Assembly: GCA_037013685.1 (NCBI GenBank)
Contig: CM072888.1
Coordinates: 10,087,034-10,151,033, forward strand
Source of the DNA: Acridotheres tristis
Taxonomy: Eukaryota > Chordata > Aves > Passeriformes > Sturnidae
Reading direction: 5' to 3'
Length of the DNA: 64,000 nt
Shown here: positions 1 to 13,375 of the stretch, piece by piece
Layout: each line of letters begins with the position of its first letter
How positions within the stretch are numbered: the stretch's first letter is position 1
Position numbers and translations under genes: made by a program
Notes under the pieces: generated by a model
Told to the model about the DNA's origin: nothing
Seen by the model: only the letters and a program-made list of their open reading frames with translations
Database searches by the model: none

Positions 1-1212
1 TTCCTTAGCGGACAGGATTTATCAGTGCCACATTTTCTACTTAATAGGCCAGAGCTGGCAATGCCTGCTCCAGGTAGCTGGAGACAGAAAAAAAAAACTT
101 CGTGTGACCTTCCCTTTGCCCTTCTCTGAGTCCCCTCTGTATAGGGGAGCCAGCAGAGGATGCAGAGAGAGCTGAGAGCCGAGGGCCATGTGGTGGGGAA
201 GGGATACTTCGTGTGCCTTAGTACAACAAGACCACTGCAAAAACAGTGAAAGCACAACAAGGCTCCATTAGCTTTTTCCCATTCAGCGATATCCGGAAAG
301 GCAATTTCCAGCTTTAGATAAAAACACATAAACATCTTTCATCATGTCACTGACCTAAATATAGATGATTACTTCAAGGCAAGAGAAATAAAAAAAAAAA
401 TAAAAGAGGAAAAAAAGCCCTATTCTTATACCTTCAAAAGCTATGAAGCCCTAGAAGCAGACTGCAGTAAAGAGGAGCAATAGATAACCAGTCAGATGTA
501 AAGAGAAAGGAATACATGTTCTTGAATGATTGTCCTGATGGACCATTATCCTGGGCCCAGCTTTTGCCTGCCTTGTGACACAGGCTTTTTCCATGTCCTC
601 CTGGACACTTGGCTGCCTCCTCCTGGCACCCAGAGCCTTTCCCTGCAGCACAGTACAGCAAGCAGGGCCTTTGCTTTGCCATAAAACCTCTGGAGTTCAG
701 ATTCACATTAATCCCCCCTTAACCAGGTCATTACACTGCCCTAAAGGGTCAGGCCATGTTTTTCAAAGGGACATAAAGTTGCCCTTGGACCTAGGGACAC
801 ACTTTGAAACATGTCAGATCTACCCAGGAGCCAAAGTGGTGCTAGACTCCAGTAGCACTTGAGCATGAGCCTAAGAGTGCTTGAGTTTGTTTCCTCCAGG
901 GTCACCCTCACATCACAGTAAGGTTGCACTGCTCTTGTGAAGGATAAGTGGTTTTGCTCTCAGTACCTGTGCTGGTTTGCAGCAACAATCCCCAAAATCA
1001 CAGTGCCAGGGTTCTACCACTAACAAGCTAGAGGGTTCCAGGAACACACACACTGGAAACATAGGCATTTGCAGGCAAAATTTTTCTACTAACACAACCT
1101 AACATTAAATATCAGTGACAAGTCATGATTCGCCATATTTAATAAATGTCCTACCATTCATAACCACAGAATCCCCTTTTATGACCTTCACTGGTATGTA
1201 CTGGGGTCAGAA

Positions 1213-1259
1213 TTGGGTACTTAATTGTTCCCTGCCTCAGTTTACCCCATCCATAAATG
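1213..1259 (+). repeat. Possible ancient MIR/L3-tail-like relic
   Basis: The segment reads TTGGGTACTTAATTG...CCTGCCTCAGTTTACCCC then CATCCATAAATG. It resembles the widespread amniote repeat phrase 'tgcctcagtttccccatctgtaaaatg' preceded by 'ttgggcaagttacttaacct'. It is short and diverged. The assignment is from memory of the consensus and needs a repeat-library search. Confidence 0.45.
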
Positions 1260-1404
1260 CTACATTATCAGAGTATGCAGAAAAACTACCATCTTGGGAT
1301 GCTGTGTGAACTGTCCTAGGTAATTGCAAAGCCAGATGTGCATTTGGTGATCAGCTGTTTGTTTGTTTTTTTTAAAATCAAGTAACATGCACTTAAATCC
1401 TACA

Positions 1405-1742
1405 TGCAGCCTTCCAGTACCTTATAGCACCTTCCAGTACCTAAGGGGGAGCCTACAAGAGAGTTGGAGAAGGATATTTTATAAGGGCATGTAGTGACAG
1501 GACAAGGGGGAATGGCTTCACACTGACAGAGGGTAAGTTTAGGATGGATACTAGGAACAAATTCTTCTCTGTGAGGGTGGTGAGGTACTGGCACAGGTTG
1601 CCCAGAGAACCTGTGGATGCCTCATCCCTGGAAGTGTTCAGGGCCATGTTGGATAGGGCTGTGAGGAACTTAGTCTAGTGGCAGGTGTCCCTGCCTGTGG
1701 CAGGAGTGAGATGATCTTTAAACCATTCTATGATTCTGTGAT
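1405..1742 (+). mobile_element. CR1 LINE, 5'-truncated 3' end
   Basis: The block runs from a GCCTTCCAGTACCT-like segment through the familiar CR1 3' region (rotation of 'attcttctctgtgagggtgg', 'ggcacaggttgcccagagaa', 'gtgttcagggcc' phrases) to a terminal ATTCTATGATTCTGTGAT tail, all in the plus orientation. It is about 340 bp of a roughly 4.5-kb element, so it is 5'-truncated and not autonomous. A short internal duplication repeats 'caccttccagtacct' near 1411-1442. Open frames across it are non-coding. Confidence 0.93.
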
Positions 1743-2407
1743 AGCTGTCGTCACAGTTTCAGCTCAGCCTTCCTTCTGCTGGGTCAGGGGGAGCTTTGCC
1801 TGAGAAGGGCCTTGGGAGCCTGAAAGCTATTGTTTGCACAGTAAAGAAAAAGTCATTCTTGTCAAATAAACTGTATACTATTGTATAAAGAGTTCAATAG
1901 GGATAGTTCATTGTCATAAGCACTTGCTGCTGTACAGTCTCTTCCCAAATGTTGTGCAATTGTCACTGATGAGGGACTGACAAACCACTTTAAGCTGCCA
2001 GAAACTGCCTACATTTAGACCCAAACAGAAACTCCCTCTTTCTCCCTAACATGAGACCATCCTGCCTTTGCAGCTATAGGCTTGGTCCTTCTGAGACAAG
2101 GCAAAGGAAAAGCTCAGCCAATCCATTGTACCTCCTTTGCAACTTTACTGTATTGTAAAGACATAACAAACCTCAAGTTTTTCCTCTTGAAAGGCAGGGA
2201 CCAGATGAAACCACAAATGCATTGCAAGTATCAACTTCATCACAGACCAACCATACAGAGTACAATGTTGTCTGAAACCCAAGGAATCCACAGGACCTTT
2301 TTTATTAAACAAGTTTGAAAAATCACAATCAGCGACCTTTTTTTCTCTCTCAATAATGTGAGTTAAGAGTACTTTCCATCAGTGCAGGTGAGATCAGTGT
2401 CAAAAGG

Positions 2408-2427
2408 AAAAAAAAAAAAAAAAAAAA
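2408..2427. repeat. A20 homopolymer
   Basis: Twenty consecutive A followed by GAAAAA. No retroposed gene is recognisable upstream, and no target-site duplication is evident. Likely a simple-sequence expansion. Confidence 0.95.
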
Positions 2428-4065
2428 GAAAAACCAAACACAAAGGAGCTGGAAGCAGATAGTTCAGGGAAGTCCTCCTTGGGGTACATGAGGTTTGCAG
2501 AGAACCAGAACAGACAGAACTCCATGGAAGTGCTACTGCTGATGTGAATGGCTCTGCCAGAGAGAGACACCAGCACACTCAACCCCATTGGCAGCTCTTG
2601 GGGTCACTGGGTTTAGTGAGGTCATGGGCCTGGGCTACACCCTTCTGCCTTGCTCTCTTCACTAATTGCTAGGCAGAAATAAGCCCTGGCCAGGAATAGC
2701 AGCACAACAAAACTGTCAAAATTCCATATTTCTTGTCTCATAAAATACCTACTCAGAGGAAACTAAAAGCTACACTCTCAACTCTATAGCATAATTTGTT
2801 TGGTTTTTTTCCTGTGGAAATACACACTCTTGGACTAAAGGCTACTTTTCATATCTCATAATATGGTCTTTGACTCAAAGGAATCTGCACTACAGTGTTT
2901 GTAAAATTTGCTGCTGGTCTGATAAGATTCAGAAGACTTCTCCAGCACTGTCAATCCTCTGCACATATCCAGATGACCTGAAAGACTGCTGGAAAAGCTC
3001 CAGTGCTCTCCACGCTGGGTACTTGCAGGGCTGGTAAATTCTCTATTTCCTGACTTTCAGGCCAGCATGGCATTGCTCAGTGCATGTGCCCACACAAGTA
3101 CAAAGTGCTGTGTGGTAGGGTAGAGAAACCCACTGCATGAGGATTTGCTTTCAAGGGCAGGCACCAACTGGGTTATTTCTACCTTGTGTTTCACTATGGC
3201 TATTCTGAGATGTATGCGTGAAGCTGCAGCCCAATCCCAAATTTTTGTGTCCTTTAAAATCTTTAATCAAGATTTTTCACTCCATGGGTTGAAGATGGCA
3301 GCAGGCCAATGCGTTATCCACAAAAGAGCAGAGGATTATTTTGGATTATGATACTATTCTCTAGTTTCCACACATCCAGTGTATTTACACACATCACCGT
3401 GCTACTGTGCCTCTTTATCATTTTAGTTTGAGGTAAAAACTTAGTCCTCTACACAAAAGACCTGCTTTTCACCATCATCATAGAATGTATCTCTCCACTC
3501 AGAAGATGTGCAATCTGAAGTTAAGCTTGCTGGGTGAAAGCCAGGGGAATTAATGGGAAACTTCTCATCAAAACTGCCCTGGGGAAACAATGTGTGTGAA
3601 AATAAACCATAACTGCATGCAAGTACACACACTCAGAGATAGAAGGATTGCCTACACGATTGGACTGGGAGCGTTCTGACACACAGACCATGACAATACC
3701 CAGAAGCATCAAGAACAGAGTCCGTGTTTTCTCTAAATCTCCTTCCTGTTTGTGTCACCATTAGGTTTCTGCCAGTAGTAACTGCTGCCTGGTCATGGTG
3801 TTTATTTCCTCCATGGCCTGGCTGAGCTGTAAGTGGAGCCAAATTCAGTGTTGGAAGCCAAGAGCCAGCCTGGCCCTGTCTGTTTGCCCTCTGCCCTGGT
3901 GTGGAGCACTGGCAGGAAACCCTCAGCAGTAGCAGCTAAAGCAGCACAGCTGGAGAGCTGCCAGCATAAAGATGCACAGGGTTCAGGAGATAAAGGAATG
4001 GAAAACTTGCATAGAGATAGCCTGAAAGTATGTATCAATAATATTAAGGGAGAAAATTCCTTGAA

Positions 4066-4150
4066 TTGTAGAATCACAGAATGGGTTGGAAGAGACCTTA
4101 AACATCATCTCATTCCAACCCTCCATGTACAGGGACACCTTCCACTACAT
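4066..4150 (-). mobile_element. CR1 LINE 3' terminal fragment
   Basis: The block starts with TGTAGAATCACAGAATGG, the reverse complement of the CR1 tail. It continues with 'ttggaagagaccttaaacatcatct' homology to the CR1 3' end and ends at 'caccttccactac'. It is a very short (about 85 bp) severely 5'-truncated copy. It may sit at the edge of the candidate conserved block to its right. Confidence 0.9.
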
Positions 4151-4229
4151 TAAATTAAATTGATCCATTTTCTGTACTTGACAGAGACAAGCATGCTCTA
4201 CAAAAGGAGCAGGTTCTGGTTTTGCCCCT

Positions 4230-4920
4230 TTTAAGTTTGTACTGGTGGTTGGATTGCAGTTCCTGTCTGAGTCAGATGGGCACCTATCTGAGCGTGGCTG
4301 TGTTTGTTGTCAGCTTGTGTGCATTATCACGTTGTAACCAATCCAACAGGCTATCTCTTATGTGAAATATAAATACTAATTTGAGGGCTCAAGGAGAACA
4401 GCTATTTTAGTTTCAGTTAAAGAAAGAAGAAAAAAAGAAAGGAGGAGGCTGGGCATCATAACAGTAATTTATGATTTTACTGGTGTATTATCATCTGGTA
4501 ATAAGAGCAACTTGAAACTGCCAATTATCTCATAAGAGGGGTATCACCTTTTCTATTTTGAATGACTCCATCGATAAATGCAGGTTGTGCTTGCTAACAA
4601 TCCATCACATAATCAGTGGCCTTACAACAGGAGAGCCTGCATGAGAAAGGGAGACAAACAAACCTGCAAACACACAAACCCTTGATGTGAGCCGAGCCCT
4701 TGGCTGGGAAGCAGAGCAGGGGAGGGGGTGAATGGGCTGGGAGGAATCGCCTGCAGCAGTCGGCAGGTCACACACACAGAGTGTGCAACAGCAAACTCAG
4801 TTTACAAAGAGACATCTGTTCCATTACTCCGATGCATTGTGGCTAATTACATCCTGGCCCATCTGTGAAATGACAGCCACTTATTCTCCAGTGAACCATA
4901 AAATCTGTACATGTTCAATG
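4230..4920. promoter_or_regulatory. Candidate conserved non-coding block in MAML3 intron 2
   Basis: There are no repeats and no plausible gene. The block mixes homeodomain-type AT cores (CTAATTACATC near 4842, AATTTATGATTTTAC near 4469), a TALE-type TGACAG (near 4872) and more CpG than its surroundings (about ten between 4230 and 5050). This is the look of vertebrate developmental enhancers. Conservation cannot be tested here, so the call rests on texture. Confidence 0.25.
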
Positions 4921-5049
4921 TGGGCAGTGGGGAGTAAGAGGAGTGCAGGGGAGTAGGGAGGGGAAAGGGGAGGATGGAGAGGGGAGGGCAGGAGAATGAC
5001 ACCAAGGCAAAGCACCAAGAAAACGCCGTGCCTCTCATTCCCGTCTGGA

Positions 5050-8000
5050 GTCAGCCAGGAAAGAAGGAACTCTGGAAGAAAGGCCCTAACAAAGCACTGC
5101 CATTTTGATGGAGGGCTGCAGAACTCGCTCTAACCCAAAGCTTCTCACTCTCCATTTTTGCATGCAAAGGGGAGTGAGATGTGCCAGCAGTGGAAATGAT
5201 TCCAGACCTGCATATCCCTGTGCTTTGCATTAGGATTTCTACTGTGCTTCTGCCGTCACTGCTTATATCATCTCTTCCTGCTGGTCACACAGCTTTGTTA
5301 GAGGCTATTCTCCTATACATAAATCTAAGTTTAGGCTCAGAGGAACTAAAACCAAGGACTTATCTCCCACCATCTCCAACAAATTTTTAGAAAAATGAAA
5401 GAAACTGCAAGAAAATGAATCTCACCTCAACTTTCTTACATGTAACAGAAAGAACCTTGCATTCAGGCATGACTGCAAGCCCCCAAGTTACATAAGACAA
5501 AGCACATCTAATTTCCACACCTAGAGTAGATAAACCAAAGTATGGCATTCAGCACCATACCAGCTGAGAAGAGTTAAATCCTGATTCTGGTAAGTCAGGA
5601 AACCTGTAAACTTTTCAATAAGTTGTATCAAATACCAGCCAAAGGCTGCAAAGATTTGACAGCAAGATTTGTTAGGGGAATGGTGACTTGGCTTGATGCT
5701 AGCACAGACCTCTTACAGCAACAGCTTCACCAGCAGCTATCACAATTGGTGACTTCTGATCCCATATCCAGCCACAATCCTGCTGCACAAACTTCTGCAA
5801 AATCCCCTGTTTTGGTGGCTCTGGTAAACAGGGCTCTGGGGTGATGGAAGTAGCCAAACTGTTATGAGGAAATTAAAAAATGGCTATGGAGCTAAGAGCA
5901 GGGCACAGACTAGAAACAGAGAGGGATTGCTCAGTACTAGCTTGGTAAATAACTGGAGCACTGTTTTTATTCCAGGACTTCTAGTGTAAAAGCATCACTT
6001 TCCCAATAATGCAATCAGCCTGTGTGGGTTTGGGCAGAATTTGCTCAGTGTGATGAACTGCTCACTCCCAAAATACCAGGAAGGAGGGTAAGGAGGATGG
6101 CTCATATCATCTACAAGCCAAAGCTGTGGAAATCTGATGGAGTCTAAAACCAGTATTGCAAAAGCCAAACTAAAGAAAGCTAGGATGCTTTGGGATGGGA
6201 TTTCTTGCATTTGGCCATGGGCTAAAGGAAGATATTAATCCATTTGAATCCTTGACTGAATCATATCCTGCAGGTGTTACAGCTATTCAAGACAGTTAAG
6301 TCTAGAGGGGAAGAAAAATACAATTAATCTAGGTTCACTTACATGATACACAAACAGATGAAAAAAAAGGGAAGCACTATAGGAGGCTGGCTTGTGTTCA
6401 AAGCCTAAAGCAAATCCACCTGAGGCTGAAACATCAGGATAAATAGTGAGAGCTTGGTGTTTTTGCTCTAGCTTTAAAACTGGCTTCAGTATCTGTTGAC
6501 AAACCAATAATATAGGGATGAAAATGGATCAGGACCTAGTGTTGGGAGCAAAAGTAACTGGAAAATTTAATGCTTTTTTCATTAAAACGTTAATTGTTTC
6601 CTCCAACTTTTGGTCTGCATTCTGTTGAGTCTCCTTTAAACATTATTTTCTGATGAAGGCTTCAACACTTTGTAAGGCCAGAATGAACACTGAAAGTCAC
6701 CTCCCTTATGACACACCTGTCCCACACCCAGGCAGTGAAGAAGCTCAAAGCTTATTTTGGTAAGCAGGGATCCTACAACTCAGCCTTTTAGGGAGCCCTG
6801 TGGTCCAGGAGGATGCTGGAAGAGTGGTGTCTCTAGGAAAACCTACCTGTCCTGCATGAAAGTAGCAGCAGCACCTGAGCTGTGTGTAGTGTTTTTGTAA
6901 TGGGCAGGGTGGTGGTCAGGGTTTGGCAGGGTTTCTCCACAGATACATGCAGAAGTCCCTGTACCCTTGAGCTCTGCTAGTGGTTATATACCATATAACA
7001 TATATAGCATATACCATAGTTTGTGAATCTCAAAGGTAAAGCACAGCTCTTCTGAAGCACCTGCTTTGACTGCCAGGTTTGAAGCAAGTGGCTCAGTCTT
7101 ACTGTACTTGACAAAACCTGCAAAACTATTGAAAGGCAACTGAGTGGTGTCAGTCTAGTTTAGAATGGATGATATATCCATTTTACCAATTTCACTACAC
7201 AGCAGGCAATTGGAGAAGGCAAACCAAGAGGAAGGAGAGGGCTGACTGAGCTGAATTCAATCTTGCAGTGGTTCTATTGCTGGAACAGCTGGTGCTTAGT
7301 CTATGGATAAATAAAGGATTTAATTTTCCATGGACATGAGGCTGCCTTTCCTCACCAGTGCTAAACTCAACCTCACAAAAGAAAAGATTAACAGAAAAAG
7401 AAGCTCACCGTGTGAAACTCTACAAAGAGCTTACAGGAAGGATTTGTAGTAAATTAATATCACTAGCAACCACACGGTTCCAGAAGCTCACAAGCTTTTG
7501 GTGTAAACTGTGGTTTAGTTGGCTCATATGTTAGGTGTAGGATCCAGCAACCTCAGCTGCACAGAGGGACCTCCTTCCACACTGCCTGAAGGATGAACTT
7601 GGTCTCAGACATGGTTTTGTTGGATGTATTGACCTGTCACTTCTGATCATTCATCTGGCAGTGATGGCCAGCACAGCATCTTAGTCTGCTCCTGGATCTG
7701 AAGCCTTAATGTTTTACAGTAGGTTACCACAAGCTCAACTTAATGAGCATCAAGAAAGCCTTTCAGGTGTGGGCCCAGGATTGATCCTGAGTTCATTCTG
7801 ATCTGGAAAGATTAAAAGAGATATCCCCTCTCCTCTATTTTCTTGTTCCCTTGCCTTTCACATTGGTTATGGACACCCAAGGTGAGTTTCTCCTCTCCAG
7901 CAAAAGCTATGACAACTGGAGAAGAGAAAATGGGTGACATCACAGGAATCACAAGTGAAAAATGAAGCAATGGCAGAAGGCAAGGTTTTTAATCATTCCA

Positions 8001-11000
8001 TTTAAAATGCTGCTTCCCCCTGAGTTTGTGTGGTATGAATTCTTCCTCATATCTATTTCAATAAGAAATGAAAAATTCCTAACAAAGGACATCTGTTCTG
8101 TAAATGCAAAACTTTCAGCTTTTCAATAAAGATGAAAAAAATGTCTTTGAGACTTTCAGGAGTTTCTCTGTCAGAAAGCAGAGATATCCTTGAGGCCTAT
8201 ACAGCAAACTGAAAGCTACCTGCGCTCTTTCAGAATCCATCCCTTCTCCCCCAACTGTTGCCTGTTGCGAAATTCTTTTCAAGTCATTTTCTCCTCCTGT
8301 AAAACAAAGGTGACCAGCTGCAGTGTTTCAAAGATATGGATCTGTGCTTCCTTTTTACCCTCCTAAGGGTAAATTCTTTTAAGGCAAGCGAGGTATGACT
8401 TTGCAAAAGCTGAAAGCATTCCCAGCCAGCAGCTGGAAAGAATAAATTGCTCAATTCCTCCCCTGAGAAATCTGCCTGTTCTCAGAGAGATACCACCTTT
8501 CTGAGCCTTACTGGTTATAAACACCCCCCCTAATTTCCTGATGCTTGTATCTAAGGCAGGGCAGATACATGCACTGATTTTTTCTTATAGAAGAAGACAG
8601 CAAGCCACTGCTAGTTATTCTCCCATTACCTGGTTACAGTCCTGCTACCAAGGTGATTAGAAAGCAATGCATAAAGAAACCAGCTGAAAATAACTAAACA
8701 ATCATTTTGCCTTAATAGAAAAGACTGGAGGGGGATATTTGTCTCTAAATTTGAAGGCTGACACAAGCAACATTTGAACTGGCTTTAAAATACTAGTCAC
8801 TAACCTCTTACCCTTATGCTGGCAGAAAGCTGGTTAGCTTGGGCCTTCTAAAGTTCCATGTAAAAGGGATAGAGGACGAAAGAAAATTTTGGGAATATGT
8901 ATTAATTAACAAGTCAGCAGGGGAAGGGGTTTTGGTAAATGAATGCCATGCTCACTAAGGAAAACAAAACCTGGAAGAGGCATTAAGAATATTTGTGCAC
9001 AAAATATAGACAAAATATACAAGAAGGCTGCAAACGTGCATCACTGCTTGGAACCCTGCAGTCAGATGCTGGGTGTTCTTTCACAAATGCTACCTGAAAG
9101 TAAATCTGGATAGGAACTGCTTCTGAAAACGTAGGGCAAGGCAAATTACACATACTTTACAGCTGCACACAAAAATCACAAGTTCCAGATGTTTCAGAAA
9201 AGCCATCCCAGGAAACAAATGAGATGCAGGCATAAGCCCTAGTGGAAAAACCACTTCACATGTGAGCTTGCATGAAGGAGAAGAGGAAAAGAGAAGGGCT
9301 ATATTTTAGCAGAGGACATGCTCAGCTTTCTTTTTCATAAACACACATAAACTCAAACTTCAAATAAAACACCTGTCACGCTGCACTGACCTGAGCTTGC
9401 AACCACATAGCATGAAGTGATGCCACATCCTCAGGTTTATTTGCCCAGCAGCAAGGGTGCCAAGTGGTCTAACAGGAAGAGCTTACCCACTTGGAAAGCC
9501 AATCCTTAGAAAGCATAATTTCAAGGAGTACAGAGCGTTTAATGTTATTCAAATAAACCTACTGTGACTGTGGTAGCTTGGAGGAAAAGGCTGTGTTTAA
9601 TTCTGATTTGCACACTGGGAAGTGATGGCACAGCTGGGCTGCCCAGGATGTCTGAAGAAGGGCTCTGCCTCCCAGTCCTTGACCACTGAGCTTGGAGTTT
9701 CAGCTTCCAGAGTGTAACATTCAGTTACTGGAATGGCCACTGGCATGATAGAAATCACACATTTAAGTCCCTCTGTGAGTCTGGTTTACAGTAGCTGCAA
9801 GTGCTGGTTCCTGGAGATGGAGGAATAGGCAGCTGGATCTTGAGTTCAGGGGGCTGCTGAGGACATGGGTCCCAGGACAGCAGCCCTCATGGCCAGTCAC
9901 AATTAGCAGTGCTTGCTAGTGAGAGACCCAAGTCATTAGCTGGCATGGAAAGTTAATCACCTGTCCACTCCTACAAAAGGGATGGTCCCTACAGGAGAAA
10001 GGTTGGTGGCTGGCACCACTCAGGGGACAATGTCTGTTCTCTAAATGGTGTCCTATGAATAAATCAATGTCCAAATCCCAGGGCTTCTGAACTCTACAAA
10101 CACAAACACTCGAAGTATGTACATTAAAAAATGATTCTGAATGAAAATGCCTCCCCCTGAGCCCCAGCTTTCCAAAGCCATCTCCCTGGTTAACCCTTCC
10201 CTGCCCAGACTGTCCTGTCTCTGTTTTCTTTTTCCCATAGTACATTATTTGTTGAAATAAATATGGAGATAAGTCTGAGCAAGACAGCCAAGATAGCCAG
10301 ATTGAAATAAATTCATCACTCACAGGCTCTCAAGGGAAGAAAACCATGCATTTTTTCTAAATTATTATTTCTGAAGTGCTGAAGGAATGGCTATATCACT
10401 AATGAGGCCAGTGCTCCATGACTGCTGATTATAAATGACCTAAAAAGAGACGAGGGAATGGTGTATGTGTGTACAGAGGGATGAGAAAAGGGATGAATTG
10501 TACTTCCTTAGATTGTGGAATTGACTCCCTAGGCTTCTCAAAAGTCTGAGAGCATTTGTAGTTCACCACGAAGGCAGGCCTGGCATATTTACAGCTGCCC
10601 AAGGAAGTTTGGACTGCAGTGATGGGCTATTCTAAGAAGTAGATACACAGTTCCTCTCCTCCCATGATAGGTCATCATCTACTCACTGCAATAATAATTA
10701 AAAAGGAAAATGAGCTCTCTCAGTCCTCCATGGGTCTAAATTATAGGGCCTGCAGGTTGATGCAGCCAGACTTGAGACTAAAGCAAGGAATAAGATTCAC
10801 TTATGTCTTCTCTCACTCACTAATTCCCATGGAAACAAGAAACTCCTGACAAATGACTCAAAATATGCTTGCAAAAATCTTACTCATGTGTTTGGTTGGC
10901 TACCTTCCCCCACGCTTTCAGGCTGAATGATTACAGGTGCATTACACATGCAGCACTCCCAGGGCAGCTGATGGTGGAACAGAGCAGGATGGGCCCATGT

Positions 11001-12690
11001 AAAGGAGAGCCAGATGCCAGCCACAAGCAGGAAAATTATTAATGTGAATTCAGAGAATAATATCACAGTTTGGCCATAAAAAGCTGCAGCTTTCAGATTC
11101 CTAGCAGTATTATTTATATCACATGGTGCGTAGAAGTGAGAGCACTTAGAAGTAAAAGATATCTAAGGAACAGCCCCGATAAAAAATGTGAGAAGATGGG
11201 ATTTACTTATTTAATTAATGGCTTGGTTTATATACAGAAATTACTCAGGACACCTTGGAGAGCAGAGATCTGAAAATGAGTTTCTGCAGAAGCTCAGACA
11301 AAGGAATCTTGCAGATATTAAATAGATTTTAGTCACATGCCACTGCCAGAGACCTCCTAGCACTTTTTGAAGACTGTCCTTTTTCTGCAGGCAGCAACAT
11401 CCTCTTGCCTGACGTGACAGAATTTGAGAGATGCAGCTTTGTTTCCACCAAAACTGTTCCAACTTGTGTGTAGGTTTAGGGTAGTGAATGGAAACACTCT
11501 CAGTGCAGAAGCTCACATCAGGGCCCCTACAATTACCTATAGTCTCTATTTCAGCTGACTCAGGCAGCTCATCCCTAATATTTACTGCAGTCTCAGTGGG
11601 GAACTCCAGAAGGTTTTCTCCCCGTCTTGGGAGGTGCCCTTTCCTTGGAGCTTAGGATCACTCACTGATCTCCTCACAGGTACCCATCTCTACAAAGACA
11701 GAAAGCCTGCATAGACTTAGCATAGCTGCTAAATGTAGGGGTGGAGGCAGGGAAGAAAAGTTTAACTAAGTTTTCCTCCTTCACACAGGTCATTTGTCAC
11801 AACCCTTTATAGCTAATAACCCCTCTGTAAAATTTATAAGCCAATTACAGAACAGGGAAATAATTCACTAATAGCCTATATAAGATGGTTTAGAAATCTT
11901 GTAGGAAAAAACTCCAATATATTAAATGCCACAGGTTTCAGAAGCAAATGCTGTAGGTGACACTCTTTTTAAGACTTTTGAGTCCAGGGGGCCTAGATCT
12001 ATGCAAGATCTGTTTGAGCCTAGCCACTGCCACAGCTCTTCCCTGAGAAACATCACTGCTGGGAGCTGGGGCTACCAGCCAGCTGCACACAACCTGCTGG
12101 AGCCTGTTTCCTTTTCATCACTCAAGGGTTGCAGACAGAGTTCCCTTCCCTATCTCTTGTCAGCCTACAGATAAATGAAGTACCTCATTTGCTTTTCCAA
12201 AAACCACTATTTCACCACAGAAAGTAAATCTGACAAGCAAGTGAAGATCATTCACTGGGCTATACTGTCTCTCTCCCTCTTGCTTGGAGCAGGGAGCATA
12301 AAGAAATTAGCCCAGATGCTGTATCGCTATCATTTTGGAAGTTCCCTAATGAATCTGAGCCCAGTTGGAGCTTAAAAAGACTGCAGTGGTGTGTCAGCAT
12401 AAACAGCCAAAACTAGTGTCATGTCAAGTGGTAACAAGGCCACTTCTGTTTTTACAAGCATCAGGCACTTAGCAGATAAAAATTAGCATCCTGTCCAAGC
12501 CACCACAAGTCACCCTATCACCAGCAAGGAGAAACAATGCCCCTGCATGACTGCTGGTACTCGGGATCACTGGAAGCAAGTCCAATTTCTTACAAGATGT
12601 CCCTCAGTGTGATGAAGGGACTAATAACCACCACACGTGGGGTTTTATCTTTTTTTCCTCTTGTTGATCCACTGGACACAGACTTGCAAA
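5050..12690. other. Intronic stretch with nothing recognised
   Basis: This is unique-looking, CpG-poor sequence. No CR1 hallmark, tandem array, RNA gene or coding frame with family resemblance was seen. The longest open frame (9916-10323, minus, 135 codons) has no recognisable motif, and its codon use looks random. Confidence 0.6.
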
Positions 12691-12694
12691 TAGC

Positions 12695-12860
12695 TTTCTG
12701 AGGCTCCTTTTAATAAACACAACTAATTACCCTGCACAATACTGTGGCTTACAGACAACTAATTACATCATGGAGGGCTTTCTTAACATGTACATTTCTT
12801 TGCAGAGGGCCACGTCTAACATGAAGCAAATTTATTCAGCCTTTACTCTATCAGCTGGTA
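12695..12860. promoter_or_regulatory. Candidate conserved non-coding block in MAML3 intron 2
   Basis: Two homeodomain-type CAACTAATTAC cores occur 37 bases apart (around 12720 and 12757), flanked by unique sequence without repeats. The spaced repetition of the same 11-base core is directly visible. A regulatory role is inferred. Confidence 0.25.
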
Positions 12861-13157
12861 CAAAAATGACACTGAATCCACAGCAGACCCAGATTGCACA
12901 ACTTTAGCAGGCAAGCTCTCCCAGGAGGCTGAAAAACAACACATGGAGTGCCCATATTCCAGAACATGTGTAGCTGCGTGGCTGTAAGCCTCCTGCACAC
13001 TGACTGCAGTGCTGTGGCACAGACTGGGACTGTTGTGTAAATATAGCCCTGCTTTTCTTCACTCACGTTTGCTATATGTTGAACAGACAATCACCACTTG
13101 CTATGCCTTATGCCCTGACTGCATGCCTTGCTGGAGGACTAATGGAAATCCTGGGCC

Positions 13158-13193
13158 AAAAAAAAAAAAAAAAAAAAAAATAAAAAAATAAAG
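13158..13193. repeat. A23 homopolymer with imperfect A-rich tail
   Basis: Twenty-three A, then T, seven A, T and AAA. It could be the tail of a retrocopy read on the plus strand, but the 200 bases to its left match no gene I recognise. It sits about 70 bases left of a possible old SINE relic on the opposite reading strand. Confidence 0.95.
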
Positions 13194-13261
13194 CACAGAA
13201 CTGAACAGATGGGCAACATGAAAGAAAAGATACATTGGGAAACTGTTCAACCAGTAAGAGA

Positions 13262-13375
13262 TGAAGAAAAAGAGAAGTTAAGTGACTCACTGTATGTTAT
13301 GTGGACAGTTGTGTTAGAGGCTGGAAACAAACTTAGGGCTTCCTGACACCCACTCCCTGCTTAGACAGGGATAGC
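13262..13375 (-). repeat. Possible ancient SINE/L3-tail relic (opposite orientation)
   Basis: The segment 'agaagttaagtgactcact' followed after about 40 bases by 'agaggctggaaacaaactta' and 'ggcttcctgacacccactcc' aligns by eye with the amniote repeat phrase of a 'gaggttaagtgacttgccca' type with downstream 'ggcagagctgggaatagaac' and 'ctcctgactcccagtcc'. It is heavily diverged. Strand is given relative to the 'cctcagtttcc' reading direction. Confidence 0.45.

Noticed and set aside
8275..8312. Possible MIR-like phrase 'caagtcattttctcctcctg' then 'taaaacaaagg'
   Set aside because: Too short and diverged to separate from chance, and without flanking similarity.
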